A stretch of DNA of 64,000 bases, taken from the NCBI GenBank assembly GCA_017479705.1, contig JAFVCA010000038.1:116205-180204 (forward strand), given 5' to 3'. This document shows positions 33,346 to 42,488 of the stretch, one piece after another; within the stretch, counting starts at the first letter, position 1, and every line of letters begins with the position of its first letter. The notes under the pieces are model-generated. The model had not been told where the DNA came from. It did no database searches and saw nothing but the letters and a program-made list of their open reading frames with translations. This stretch comes from Bacteroidales bacterium. Its GTDB lineage: Bacteria; Bacteroidota; Bacteroidia; Bacteroidales; P3. Position numbers and translations under genes: made by a program.

Positions 33346-35651
33346 AGACTCTGGAATACCAACAAAAGGCCGTCCGCCAATTGGTGGAACACACCCTCGA
33401 CATGCTCGACCTCAGCGGTACGAGACACACCCTCGTCTTCCACGCCCCCACGGGCAGCGGCAAGACCGTGATGACCACCATGGCGTTGGAGCAGATAGCC
33501 CTACAAACTCGCGGCAACGAGCATGAACCCGTCATGATATGGATTGCCCCCAACGCCTTGCACGAGCAGAGCTACTTCAAGATGAGGAACTATTTTTCCG
33601 AAACCCGCGAACTGCGCCCCGTGATGTACGATGAACTCGACCACACCGAAGGCCTCCTGCACCCAGGCGACGTGCTGTTCGTCAACTGGGAGAGCATCAA
33701 TAAGGAGAAGAACATCATGGTGCGCGACTCAGAGCAAGGCCATTCCCTCTTTGAGATAACACGCCGCACCCGCGAAGCCGGACACCCCATCATCGTTGTC
33801 ATCGACGAAGAGCATGACTTCTGGTCCGCTACTGCCGACAAGAGCAAACAGGTGTTGGACAAGATAGACCCCAAGATAGAACTGCGCGTAAGCGCAACGC
33901 CCCGCACCCAGGGAGAGCAAAAGGTGAGCATACCGCGCGAATTAGTAATAAAGGAGGAAATGATCAAGGAAGGCATCGTGCTGAATCCCAACGTAAGCAA
34001 AGACATTAGCGACGAACGCAACCTGACACAACACCTCTTAGAACTTGCCCTGCGCAAACGTGCTGCCATCGCCGACGCCTACCAACGACTGGACGTGAAT
34101 ATCAATCCTTTGCTGCTCATTCAACTGCCCAATGACAAGGCCGACCTCAATGCCGACGACGTGCAGATTGTAGACACTGTGAAGCGCTACTTGGAGACTA
34201 CCGACTGGAACATGACCACCGCCAATGGGCGCTTGGCCGTGTGGCTCAGCAAGGAGAAACAGAATCTGGAGGGCATAGAGCAACCGGAAAGCATGGTGCA
34301 GGCCCTCCTGTTCAAACAGGCCATTGCCAAGGGCTGGGACTGCCCGAGGGCAGCCGTACTACTCATCTTCCGCAAGATGAACAGCATGACGTTCACCATG
34401 CAGACCGTAGGACGCATTCTGCGGATGCCGGAGCAGCATTTCTATCCTGACCCACTGCTGAACAAAGGCTATGTGTATACCGACCTCAGTGCGGACAAGA
34501 TAGAGATAGTGGCCGACGGCGTAGGCTACATAAGCCGCTTTGTAGCCAAACGACGTAAGGACGTAACCCCCATTGTGCTCGACAGCAACACAAGCACACG
34601 CCTCAGCATGAGCCGTATGCGTCTGGGCGGTGATTTCAAACGGACGCTGCGACAGACCTTTGTGGACAACTGGGGGCTAACACAGACACATTTAGAGTTT
34701 GACGACGACCCCTTTCCCACTGGCCCGGACAACCCCTGCGCTGTGAATCGCCACAGCGCCGAACTTAAAGCACATGTCACCTTTAATGTGGACAAGGTGC
34801 AGGTGTGGATACCTGAAGACGTTGACCTAAATATTGAAGGCGAAACCGTACTGAAGGACGGGCAACGGTATGGCTTTATTCGGAGAGGAGGAGAATTGCG
34901 GAGGCTTTTCAACATCTTTTGCGAAAGGATGATCCCCCCATTTGAGAAGGTGTCCGCAGCAACGTTAAGCCGATGCTTGTTGGAACTGATGGAGGAACTG
35001 TTTGAGTGTTTTGAGACCGAAGCTCGGAAGATCATCCTCAGCACCAAACAGGACAACAACAAGAAATATGCTGTCATAGTGCGCAAGGCCTTAGCCGCTT
35101 ACGAGCGCCAGATGGAGGAACGTCGCAAAAAAGCAGCAGAACGCGCCATTGTCCCCACCCAATGGGAGTTGCCGCCCGACCGCATATACGATGAGGAGAC
35201 CAACTGTGTGGTGCCCGACGTGGAGAACCACGCTTTGGAACCTTTCATCCGCCAGAGACGGGCTTCTACTCCCGAGCAGCGGTTTGAGGCCTTTCTGGAA
35301 GAACACAAAGATCACATAGCATGGTGGTACAAAAACGGTGACAGTGGTCGTGACCACTATGCCATAGAATACATCAGGAGTGATAAGACCCGCAGCCTCT
35401 TCTACGTCGATTTCATCATCCAGATGAAGAGTGGCCGCATACTGCTATTCGACACCAAGAGTGCCAATTCCGACACGCAAGCACCCGCCAAGCAAAAAGC
35501 CCTGATAGACTATGTCCGCGCACACCAAAACATGGGCGGTGGTGTGATAGTGGAAGACAAGCCAACCGGTAACTGGCTGTACAGCGACACCTATATTGCC
35601 AACACCACCGACCTCAGCGGTTGGATAGCCTTTTTCCCCGACAAAGAATAG
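33342..35651 (+). CDS. Type III restriction endonuclease subunit (Res helicase-nuclease)
   Basis: The 769-residue protein has an SF2 helicase core: Walker A HAPTGSGKTVMTT near residue 28, DEEH box VVIDEEHDFW near 149, motif III VSATPRT near 180 and motif VI QTVGRILRMPEQ near 354. A C-terminal PD-(D/E)XK-like nuclease is suggested by YVDFIIQMKSGRILLFDTKS near residue 700. It would cut unmodified DNA with Mod. The start overlaps the mod stop. It is somewhat shorter than EcoP15I-type Res, which fits the variety in this family. Confidence 0.9.
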   Translation: MKTLEYQQKAVRQLVEHTLDMLDLSGTRHTLVFHAPTGSGKTVMTTMALEQIALQTRGNEHEPVMIWIAPNALHEQSYFKMRNYFSETRELRPVMYDELDHTEGLLHPGDVLFVNWESINKEKNIMVRDSEQGHSLFEITRRTREAGHPIIVVIDEEHDFWSATADKSKQVLDKIDPKIELRVSATPRTQGEQKVSIPRELVIKEEMIKEGIVLNPNVSKDISDERNLTQHLLELALRKRAAIADAYQRLDVNINPLLLIQLPNDKADLNADDVQIVDTVKRYLETTDWNMTTANGRLAVWLSKEKQNLEGIEQPESMVQALLFKQAIAKGWDCPRAAVLLIFRKMNSMTFTMQTVGRILRMPEQHFYPDPLLNKGYVYTDLSADKIEIVADGVGYISRFVAKRRKDVTPIVLDSNTSTRLSMSRMRLGGDFKRTLRQTFVDNWGLTQTHLEFDDDPFPTGPDNPCAVNRHSAELKAHVTFNVDKVQVWIPEDVDLNIEGETVLKDGQRYGFIRRGGELRRLFNIFCERMIPPFEKVSAATLSRCLLELMEELFECFETEARKIILSTKQDNNKKYAVIVRKALAAYERQMEERRKKAAERAIVPTQWELPPDRIYDEETNCVVPDVENHALEPFIRQRRASTPEQRFEAFLEEHKDHIAWWYKNGDSGRDHYAIEYIRSDKTRSLFYVDFIIQMKSGRILLFDTKSANSDTQAPAKQKALIDYVRAHQNMGGGVIVEDKPTGNWLYSDTYIANTTDLSGWIAFFPDKE

Positions 35652-35669
35652 ACCCAAAAGCAAAATACC

Positions 35670-35891
35670 ATGAATAAAGGAATCGACACTACCTTTGTAC
35701 ATTATGGCATCCGCCGCGAGGACCTTGACACTATCGAACAGATATGCCAACGCCACGAGGTGGACTTTGAATGGCTGAAAGAGGAGCTGCTACGCACCTA
35801 CCACAGCCACCGTGCCGAAAGCATCGAGATGAGCAACGACGAAACTGCCAACATTATCGAGGCCGCCATCATGAAAATAAAACATTGTTAA
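35670..35891 (+). CDS. Small protein associated with DNA-modification ATPase genes
   Basis: The 73-residue acidic protein (RREDLDTIEQICQRHEVDF, then EWLKEELLRTYH) looks all-helical, with two or three helices and no catalytic motif. It is 18 bases after res and 3 bases before the DndD-like gene, so it is surely co-transcribed. Short proteins of this kind accompany DndD/HerA-like gene clusters in Bacteroidetes; I recall such an association but could not check it. It may be an adaptor or regulator of the ATPases. Confidence 0.75.
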   Translation: MNKGIDTTFVHYGIRREDLDTIEQICQRHEVDFEWLKEELLRTYHSHRAESIEMSNDETANIIEAAIMKIKHC

Positions 35892-35894
35892 GCC

Positions 35895-37898
35895 ATGATA
35901 ATACAACGCATTAAAATCAGGAACTACAAGACCTACCTCTCGCTCGACCTGGACCTCACTGTCAGCGACGAACGCAGCATAATACTGATAGGAGGACAGA
36001 ACGGTGGCGGCAAAACCACCCTGTTCGAAGCCATCTGCGGAGTTCTCTATGGTCTCAAAATCCAATCTAAAGAGCAATTCACCGAACTGCTCAACGACGG
36101 GGCAAGAGGCCGAGAGGCTCCCAAGATAGAGATAGAACTGTACTTTTCTGGACAGGTTCTTTCTTCTACCAAACGGTATGTGATGCGACGCACCTATATT
36201 CTCAACAATAGCGGCAAGCCCGTGGAGAGTGTCATGCTGAACATGGACGGCACGATTTTCACCTACGGGAGCGCCTCATCCGCCCGTGACAGAGCAGAAG
36301 GCGAGCAGCAGGTGAATAAGATTATACGTGCCAACCTGCCCGAAGAGCTAAGCAAATACTTCCTCTTCGACGCCATGCAGACCAGCGAGCTGATGAAAAA
36401 GAATGTCTTTGCCCAAATCATACAGGACAACATAGAGAATGTAATGGGTTTCAAGAAATTTGTCCAACTGCGCGACTGCTCGGAGCGGGTGCAGCAGGGG
36501 TGGGCACAACGCCGTCTTGAAGCTCAGCAGGAGGCCGAAGCCTACGACCGCCTTTGCGAGGAAAAGAAAGCCTTGCAGAAGCAACGGGAACAGAACTCCG
36601 CCAACCAAGACACCATCTATCGCTATCTGGCCGACATACAAGATTTGTACAACGCTGCCAAGAACGGTGCTGCCGAAGCCGAAGCCCAGCGGAACAAACT
36701 CCTGCAGATTACCAACCAGATAAAAACCATTGGCGAACGTGCAGACAACTTCTGCGAGGAGTTGAAGTCATTTGTGGAGGAGATAGAACAGAATGTATTC
36801 CTCTCGCACCTTGCCTACGCGATGAAGGAGGAAATAGAGCAGATAGCACATCTCCGCGAGGCCGTCCGCAAAGAGCAGGAGAACAGCTATTCCGCCGACA
36901 TGCTGCGCGACATTACCCACCGTCTATTGCAATATATGCAAAGCCTCTCGCTCTGTGTGCCAAACATTGACGAACAAAACATTGTTGACCACCTTGTTGC
37001 CGAACAACAGTCGTTGCAGACGGGCGATCCTTATAGCTACTTGGACAACATCGAGGTGGAAAACCTTTCAATGCTACAGATAAACAACTCCTACAATAGC
37101 TTCCCTTCGCTGGACCGAATGAGGCAGGACATCAACGACCAACTTGACGATTTGGAGAACCTCAACAGGCAGAAAGCATCGTTGGAGTCATCGTTGCAAC
37201 AAGGAAACGAAGAACTGATTAAGGACTATGAGCACCGTAAGCATTTGTTGGAACAATTGAAGAGCGAAGCCCAAGAAATAGAATCCAAGATAAAAGCCAT
37301 TGACAACAAAATACACAAATTCGACATCCAGATACAACAAGAGCCAGACCCGCGCTACGATACCCTTGTGAAACTGAAAACCATTTTCTCTGAAATCAGC
37401 AGTGCTCTTTTGAAACGCAAGAAAACACAAATTGAGGCCGAGATGAAGCAACAACTCAACAACCTGCTGCTGGCCTATAAGGGGTGCATAGAGAGAGTAG
37501 AGCTCAGTGACACCTTGGAACAATTCAACATACGCCTGTTTCACACACATGGCAATGAAATCAGTCTCACCAACCTGAATGCCGCTTCGAAACAGATATT
37601 CATCCAAGTGTTGTTGAAAGTGCTGCGCAATTTGGGCGACTACAATCCACCTGTGATGATAGACACAGTGATGGGTGTGCTGGACGAGGCCAGCCGCGAC
37701 GCACTGATGGAGCATTACTTCCCTCATCTCTCAACCCAAACCATCCTCCTCTGCACCACCTCCGAAATACGAAAAGAAAAGGACTATGAGCGCTTAGAAC
37801 CTTTCATTGCCAAGACCTACACCCTTGTGCGCAACGTTGAAGAGCAATGCACCGCTGTTGAGGAGGGCTATTTCGGAGTACCCCTTGACTTAACCTAA
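35895..37898 (+). CDS. DndD-like SMC/Rad50-type ATPase
   Basis: The 667-residue protein has an N-terminal ATP-binding head (RIKIRNYKTYLSLDLDL, Walker A GGQNGGGKTTLFEA near residue 34). Long coiled coils span roughly residues 180-560. The C-terminal head carries IDTVMGVLDEASRD near 592-605 (Walker B and D-loop), matching the DNA phosphorothioation protein DndD. The usual LSxGxxQ signature is replaced by LTNLNAASKQI, and I see no CxxC zinc hook. No sulfur-transfer gene (dndC, dndA) is nearby, so it probably acts on DNA in the restriction system. Confidence 0.85.
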   Translation: MIIQRIKIRNYKTYLSLDLDLTVSDERSIILIGGQNGGGKTTLFEAICGVLYGLKIQSKEQFTELLNDGARGREAPKIEIELYFSGQVLSSTKRYVMRRTYILNNSGKPVESVMLNMDGTIFTYGSASSARDRAEGEQQVNKIIRANLPEELSKYFLFDAMQTSELMKKNVFAQIIQDNIENVMGFKKFVQLRDCSERVQQGWAQRRLEAQQEAEAYDRLCEEKKALQKQREQNSANQDTIYRYLADIQDLYNAAKNGAAEAEAQRNKLLQITNQIKTIGERADNFCEELKSFVEEIEQNVFLSHLAYAMKEEIEQIAHLREAVRKEQENSYSADMLRDITHRLLQYMQSLSLCVPNIDEQNIVDHLVAEQQSLQTGDPYSYLDNIEVENLSMLQINNSYNSFPSLDRMRQDINDQLDDLENLNRQKASLESSLQQGNEELIKDYEHRKHLLEQLKSEAQEIESKIKAIDNKIHKFDIQIQQEPDPRYDTLVKLKTIFSEISSALLKRKKTQIEAEMKQQLNNLLLAYKGCIERVELSDTLEQFNIRLFHTHGNEISLTNLNAASKQIFIQVLLKVLRNLGDYNPPVMIDTVMGVLDEASRDALMEHYFPHLSTQTILLCTTSEIRKEKDYERLEPFIAKTYTLVRNVEEQCTAVEEGYFGVPLDLT

Positions 37899-37905
37899 TA
37901 AAGAC

Positions 37906-39492
37906 ATGACCGCCATGAACATAGAATTTTCAAACCTACGACAGGCTGAAGGCATTGTTGACGAGCTCCTTGAGCTGAAAAGCAGGATAGAACAACGCAT
38001 CAACCTGAAGAATACTAACGGCAAAAAGAGAGTGCTGCTAAACAACAACATGGTAATGCGAATCTGTTTCCTGACAGGCCTTAGCCTACGGTTCAAACGA
38101 GACATGAAGGCCGTCGAAGCCATCGTCCTTTCGAAAAACAGCCAGCGCATAGTACCCAGTTTCTTTACCAAGAACGACCTTGGCAAGATTTACTCGCCGC
38201 TACTGAAGATACGCTATGCCGACTGCGATGCGAACTGGGACGAACAAGCCACCCTCTCACGTATAGTGGCACATGAGATACTCTGCGGACGCGATTATCT
38301 CATGGAAAGCAACCACCTGGAAGAATGTCTTATGGCGCAATACGGCAGCAAACGGACATCCGTGGGCATACCTCGTCTCAATATATCCATAGGTACCTAT
38401 GACGGCGAGATGGAGGCCACCCTCGACTTGAATGGGCGGAACGTGAATAACACCCAGATACTCATTGCGGGCAGCACAGGCAGCGGCAAGACCAATCTGC
38501 TTGCCCTCCTTGCCAACCGGCTGCGGCAAGAAACAGCGGACACAAACCACCCCGTCAATTTCCTGCTCTTCGACTACAAAGGAGAATTCTCCGACCCCAA
38601 AAACCGCAACTGGCTCAATTATCTCGAAGTTGATGAATCATCTATCCTCGACCCAATGCAACATCCACTACCTTTCACTCCCTTTCGGGACTTCTCGAAC
38701 AGCAACATCAACGAGGTGAACCTTTATTCCACGGCCTTGTCATCGGCACTTACCGCCTTGGACAACACCAAGATCAGCGCCAATATGGCCAACCGCCTCA
38801 GCGAGGCCATCATGGAAGCTTACAGGCAGTCCGACTACCGCCCTATCTCCTTTCAACGGCTACTCAACTGCTATCAGGCCAGGCAAAAAGACCCTGAAGC
38901 TCTGGACAGCATCAGTTCTGTACTGAGCCAGATAGTACGCGGCAACATCTTCTCGGATGAGGACGAATCCTCACTGGTCAATAACAGCTACATTGTAAAA
39001 CTGGACAGCTACCCCAAAGAAGGAGTAATAGCCAAGGCTATCGTCTACTTTCTAATTTCGAAACTGAACACCATATATGAGCAACTCCCTCCACAGCAGG
39101 TCACTGACGAGTGCGTGGAGCTGAGGCACTTCACCATCATCGACGAAGCACACTACATGCTCGGTTTTGACAACCAGCCACTGAGAAACCTCATAGCCGT
39201 AGGGAGAAACAAAGGAATGAGCATTATCCTTGCCACCCAAAGCATGGACAGTTATCGCAGCAAATACTTTGATTTCTATACCAATGCTCAGTATCCCCTC
39301 ATCATGAAACAACAAACAATCAACGACAGTGTGCTGCGCGACCTTTATGGCCTAAACCAAAAAGAGATGCAGGAATTACGAAAGGACATCGCCGCCCTAA
39401 GCAAAGGTGAACTACTCATCAAAAACCAAGACGCATACCTGCTTGGCATGGGGAAGAAGTGGAAGAAAATCAACGTCACACGGTTGATATAG
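37906..39492 (+). CDS. HerA/FtsK-type ATPase, possibly with a DndE-like N-terminus
   Basis: The 528-residue protein has a HerA/VirB4-type motor. Walker A is AGSTGSGKTNLLALLAN near residue 188, Walker B FTIIDEAHYMLG near 410 and the sensor-like LATQSMDSY near 443. The first 135 residues (MRICFLTGLSLRFKRDM to VAHEILCGRDYL) resemble the DNA-binding DndE protein, which has a similar helical core ending in an RG-containing helix; this is a weak match by eye. It is 7 bases downstream of the DndD-like gene and ends the island. A DndE-HerA fusion would join nicked-DNA binding to translocation. Confidence 0.8.
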   Translation: MTAMNIEFSNLRQAEGIVDELLELKSRIEQRINLKNTNGKKRVLLNNNMVMRICFLTGLSLRFKRDMKAVEAIVLSKNSQRIVPSFFTKNDLGKIYSPLLKIRYADCDANWDEQATLSRIVAHEILCGRDYLMESNHLEECLMAQYGSKRTSVGIPRLNISIGTYDGEMEATLDLNGRNVNNTQILIAGSTGSGKTNLLALLANRLRQETADTNHPVNFLLFDYKGEFSDPKNRNWLNYLEVDESSILDPMQHPLPFTPFRDFSNSNINEVNLYSTALSSALTALDNTKISANMANRLSEAIMEAYRQSDYRPISFQRLLNCYQARQKDPEALDSISSVLSQIVRGNIFSDEDESSLVNNSYIVKLDSYPKEGVIAKAIVYFLISKLNTIYEQLPPQQVTDECVELRHFTIIDEAHYMLGFDNQPLRNLIAVGRNKGMSIILATQSMDSYRSKYFDFYTNAQYPLIMKQQTINDSVLRDLYGLNQKEMQELRKDIAALSKGELLIKNQDAYLLGMGKKWKKINVTRLI

Positions 39493-39633
39493 TCCAATCA
39501 TAAATCATCCGCAGCCCCCGGCTCGTCCAGGTGGACAGAACCTTTAACAACAGAACAAGCAGCACAGCCGTGATGGGGTGCACCGCTCGTCTGCTTTTGA
39601 TTGTAAGTTTGAAATCGGCTTTAAGACAAACGT

Positions 39634-39885
39634 TTACTTCTTCTTGGTGAGGAGGGAGACTACCCAGAGCAGGAGGATGGCGCCTATCAGGGAGGTGACG
39701 AGGTAGCCGATGAAGGTCTTGCCCCAGTTGATTCCCAGCCAGGCGAGCAGGTTGCCGCCCAAGAAACCGCCGACAATGCCAACCAACAGGTTGACTAAAA
39801 AACCAAATCCGGAACCCTTCATCAACTTGCCAGCCAAAAAGCCGGACAGGGCTCCAACAATAACAGTAAATAGAATTCCCAACAT
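39634..39885 (-). CDS. GlsB/YeaQ/YmgE-family membrane protein
   Basis: The 83-residue protein has three hydrophobic segments rich in glycine (GALSGFLAGKLMKGSGFG, VGIVGGFLGGNLLAWLG, YLVTSLIGAILLLWVV), matching the transglycosylase-associated or GlsB stress-response family. It is in the inner membrane; its function is poorly known. It is a single gene outside the defence island, returning to minus-strand orientation. Confidence 0.9.
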   Translation of the reverse strand: MLGILFTVIVGALSGFLAGKLMKGSGFGFLVNLLVGIVGGFLGGNLLAWLGINWGKTFIGYLVTSLIGAILLLWVVSLLTKKK

Positions 39886-40403
39886 AATGCTTGATTTAAT
39901 TTGTTAATTTAATTGTTCCTATAACGCCTCGGATGCTTTTTTATTGTGCAGCCGCCGAGTTTTAACTGGCGGATTCCTATTGTCCGTTGCCGCTGCTGCG
40001 TCTCGCCGGACGGTGGCTGCCCCGATCCTTGCCCCCAAATCGGTCAACAGAATAGCGAAAGCGCCCACGGTGTATAAATAGGCAGAGCTATTCAGATTGA
40101 TAGACGGGGATTTTTCTCTATAGGAGTTTTCCAATAGACATAATTCAATAACCGGTTTAGTTGGAAGTCAGCTTATTGTCCAGTCGGCTTAGGCTGAACG
40201 TTTACCCGTCCCCATTTTCCTGTGTGTATTATCGGGGGGCCTCCGCTGTCCTCAGGGTCGCGGCTGTATGTTGCGCCAGTCCCTCTTCCACCCCTGCCGG
40301 CCACTTACAGGTCATTTCTCCCAATTCCGTTGGGGAATGGATGCGGGAAGTGTTCGGGGAATGGCAGCGGAGTGGCGGACCAGCAACGGAGGGGCCTGGC
40401 AGG
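39886..40403. other. Intergenic stretch of about 520 bases, no gene seen
   Basis: Frames on both strands are short or lack family features. The part nearest the LytTR gene is GC-rich, whereas the middle is AT-rich with stop codons. I see no tRNA-like or terminator-like fold, and the open frames that cross it are antisense to lytTR. Confidence 0.5.
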
Positions 40404-41276
40404 TCAGTTGGCGAACTGCTGGACGACGTCCTGCGCGTAGGTTTTGGAGACGGGGATGAGGCGGTCGCAATAGGCGATTTCGAGCACAAGTCCGTCCTTC
40501 TCCTTGCGCAGGTATTTGACATTGGCGAGGTTGACAAGGTAGCCGCGGTGGCAGCGCACCATGCCTTGCGAGGCGAAGGTCTCGGCAATGTTGCGCAACG
40601 AGTTGTGGAGCACAAGGGAGTCCTCCTTGTCGCCACTGATGTAGTGGATTACGGTGTAGTTGTCGGCAGCTTCGATGTAGAGGATATTGCTGCGCTTGGT
40701 GACGAAGACGAGGCGCCCGCCTTTGTCATAGAATTGGAGGACTTCTTCGCGCGCTTCGGCGGACTTATCGACGGTGCTCTCGGTAAGCCGGGTAGTGAGC
40801 GAGGCTATCTCCAACCGTTTCTGTTGCAGGAGGAAAACAAGGAAGGTGATGATATATGGCACGGACAGGAGGGCGACGACGGAGACGAGGACCCGCCCAA
40901 CCAGGGTGAACAGGGGGACGGAGGCATCCTCGTTGAGCCACCAGGCGACAGCCGTCAGCGAAACCACAAGGACAAAAAACTCAATGCCGACCCATATAAA
41001 ATAGGAACTTAGCTTCATGTCGGCACGGCGCTGGACGAGGTAGAGGAGCCACCGGCTAATGCTGAAGACAACCAAGCCGATGAGGACAAGGATGAGGGAG
41101 TAGAGCCGATAGTCAAGCGAGGTGAGGGCCGCGGGCGGTTTTAACAAGCCGAGGGGGCGGTAGACGACGACAAAGAAGGCACAAAAGAACAACACCAAAG
41201 AAAAGAAAAGGATGATGGTCTTTTTTTGTGTCAGGAACTTCGGAATATATGTTTTTAATTGTTCTACAGGGTTCAT
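40404..41276 (-). CDS. Membrane-anchored LytTR transcription regulator
   Basis: The 290-residue product has four predicted membrane helices in the first 150 residues (FFSLVLFFCAFFVVVY, LYSLILVLIGLVVFS and two more). A C-terminal LytTR DNA-binding domain has NILYIEAADNYTVIHY and MVRCHRGYLVNLANVKYL. No receiver domain is present, so the membrane part may sense a signal directly. I use the ATG at 41276 (MNPVEQLKTY); the TTG at 41327 would put the coding region over the direct repeats. It is divergent from the fab cluster. Confidence 0.9.
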   Translation of the reverse strand: MNPVEQLKTYIPKFLTQKKTIILFFSLVLFFCAFFVVVYRPLGLLKPPAALTSLDYRLYSLILVLIGLVVFSISRWLLYLVQRRADMKLSSYFIWVGIEFFVLVVSLTAVAWWLNEDASVPLFTLVGRVLVSVVALLSVPYIITFLVFLLQQKRLEIASLTTRLTESTVDKSAEAREEVLQFYDKGGRLVFVTKRSNILYIEAADNYTVIHYISGDKEDSLVLHNSLRNIAETFASQGMVRCHRGYLVNLANVKYLRKEKDGLVLEIAYCDRLIPVSKTYAQDVVQQFAN

Positions 41277-41296
41277 CGCAATGAAAAATTTAACAA

Positions 41297-41331
41297 ATTT
41301 CGCCCAAAATAGGACGATTTCGCCCAAAATA
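41297..41331. promoter_or_regulatory. Pair of direct repeats, likely LytTR binding site
   Basis: The 15-bp sequence ATTTCGCCCAAAATA occurs at 41297-41311 and again at 41317-41331, 20 bases apart, about two helical turns. LytTR dimers bind such paired direct repeats. The site lies between the LytTR gene and fabH, 20 bases upstream of the LytTR start, so it could control both. Confidence 0.6.
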
Positions 41332-41397
41332 ACGCCTTTTGGCCAACAATATTGCGCCGGAGACTAAATTTAACATTCAGGTATCAAACTTTCGTTG

Positions 41398-41405
41398 TTT
41401 CTTTG
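41398..41405 (+). promoter_or_regulatory. Possible -7 box for the fab cluster (TTTCTTTG)
   Basis: TTTCTTTG differs at one position from TAnnTTTG. It is 69 bases upstream of the fabH ATG and 67 bases downstream of the direct repeats, so a regulator bound there would act from upstream. Confidence 0.35.
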
Positions 41406-41473
41406 CAATTCGGTTTAGTAATATAAAAAGGGTCAAAAACGCCCTTTTTGATAAAAGAAGAAAGAATACTAAT

Positions 41474-42424
41474 ATGAAAATTATCGGAACTGGAAGCGCT
41501 CTGCCGAAGAAGGTCGTGACGAACGACATGCTTACAGAGTTCTTCGACACCAGCGACGAATGGATTCGCACCCGGACAGGTATCGAAACCCGTCGCATTC
41601 TCTCAGACGAAAGCTTATTTGACTTAGCCACCACTGCATCGAAACTTGCTCTTGAAGCCGCCGGAATCAAGGCTGAAGAATTGGACTACATCATCTGTTC
41701 CAACGTGAACAATAACTATGTCTACCCCTCAATGAGCTGCATCGTGCAGGGGGCTATCGGGGCCCACTGCCCCTGCTTTGACGTCAGGATAGCCTGTGCG
41801 GGATTTGTCTACGCCATGGACATTGCTGAATCGTTCCTACAGACCGGCCGCGCCCACAAGATACTGGTGCTTGCCGCCGAGGAGCCCACACGCTTCTGCA
41901 GCTGGAAACAACGCGAGACGGCGGTGCTGTTTGGCGACGGCGCCGGTGCCGCCGTGGTGACAGAGGGAGGCAAATACTTCGGTGCCCACACCACGACCAT
42001 CAGCAACACCGAGGTCCTGTACCAGCGCAACCGCTTAGAGCCTACGCCCTTCGAGGTGGAAGGCGTGTATGTGGACCACCCCATGGTGATGCAAGGCCGC
42101 GAGGTGTTCCGCAATGCGGTGTCCAACTGCTCCACGGAAATCAGCACGCTGCTGAAGGAGACGAACCATCAGGTTTCGGATGTGAGATACTTCCTCCTCC
42201 ACCAGGCCAACATGCGCATCATTAAGGGTATTGAGCAGTATCTGGGCGGCAATCCGGAGCAGTACCCCACCACGGTGCAGAAGTATGGCAACACCTCGTC
42301 GGCCAGTATAGCCATCCTGCTGGACGAGCTGGTAAGAGCCAACAAGATTTCGCGTGGCGACCTGCTTGTGATGAGTGGTTTCGGAGCCGGGTTCACCACG
42401 GGCTCCCTGCTGATGGAATATTAA
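41474..42424 (+). CDS. fabH: 3-oxoacyl-ACP synthase III
   Basis: FabH (316 residues from this ATG) condenses an acyl-CoA with malonyl-ACP to begin fatty acid synthesis. The catalytic triad is visible: cysteine in RIACAGFVYAMD (residue 108), histidine in LLHQANMRI and asparagine in YGNTSSASI. The open frame extends 45 codons upstream through the promoter, but those residues are not fab-like and the MKIIGTGSALP start is the usual one. It is the first gene of the cluster. Confidence 0.95.
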   Translation: MKIIGTGSALPKKVVTNDMLTEFFDTSDEWIRTRTGIETRRILSDESLFDLATTASKLALEAAGIKAEELDYIICSNVNNNYVYPSMSCIVQGAIGAHCPCFDVRIACAGFVYAMDIAESFLQTGRAHKILVLAAEEPTRFCSWKQRETAVLFGDGAGAAVVTEGGKYFGAHTTTISNTEVLYQRNRLEPTPFEVEGVYVDHPMVMQGREVFRNAVSNCSTEISTLLKETNHQVSDVRYFLLHQANMRIIKGIEQYLGGNPEQYPTTVQKYGNTSSASIAILLDELVRANKISRGDLLVMSGFGAGFTTGSLLMEY

Positions 42425-42488
42425 TGAAAATGAACGGGCCGGAAGGCTCCATATAATAAGTATAAACAACATTAAAAAAAGAAACATT

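Noticed and set aside
31552-39492. A classical Dnd phosphorothioation, BREX or DISARM system
   Set aside because: No DndC or cysteine desulfurase, no PglZ or BrxC, and no DrmA/B genes are present; only DndD- and HerA-like ATPases with type III Mod/Res.
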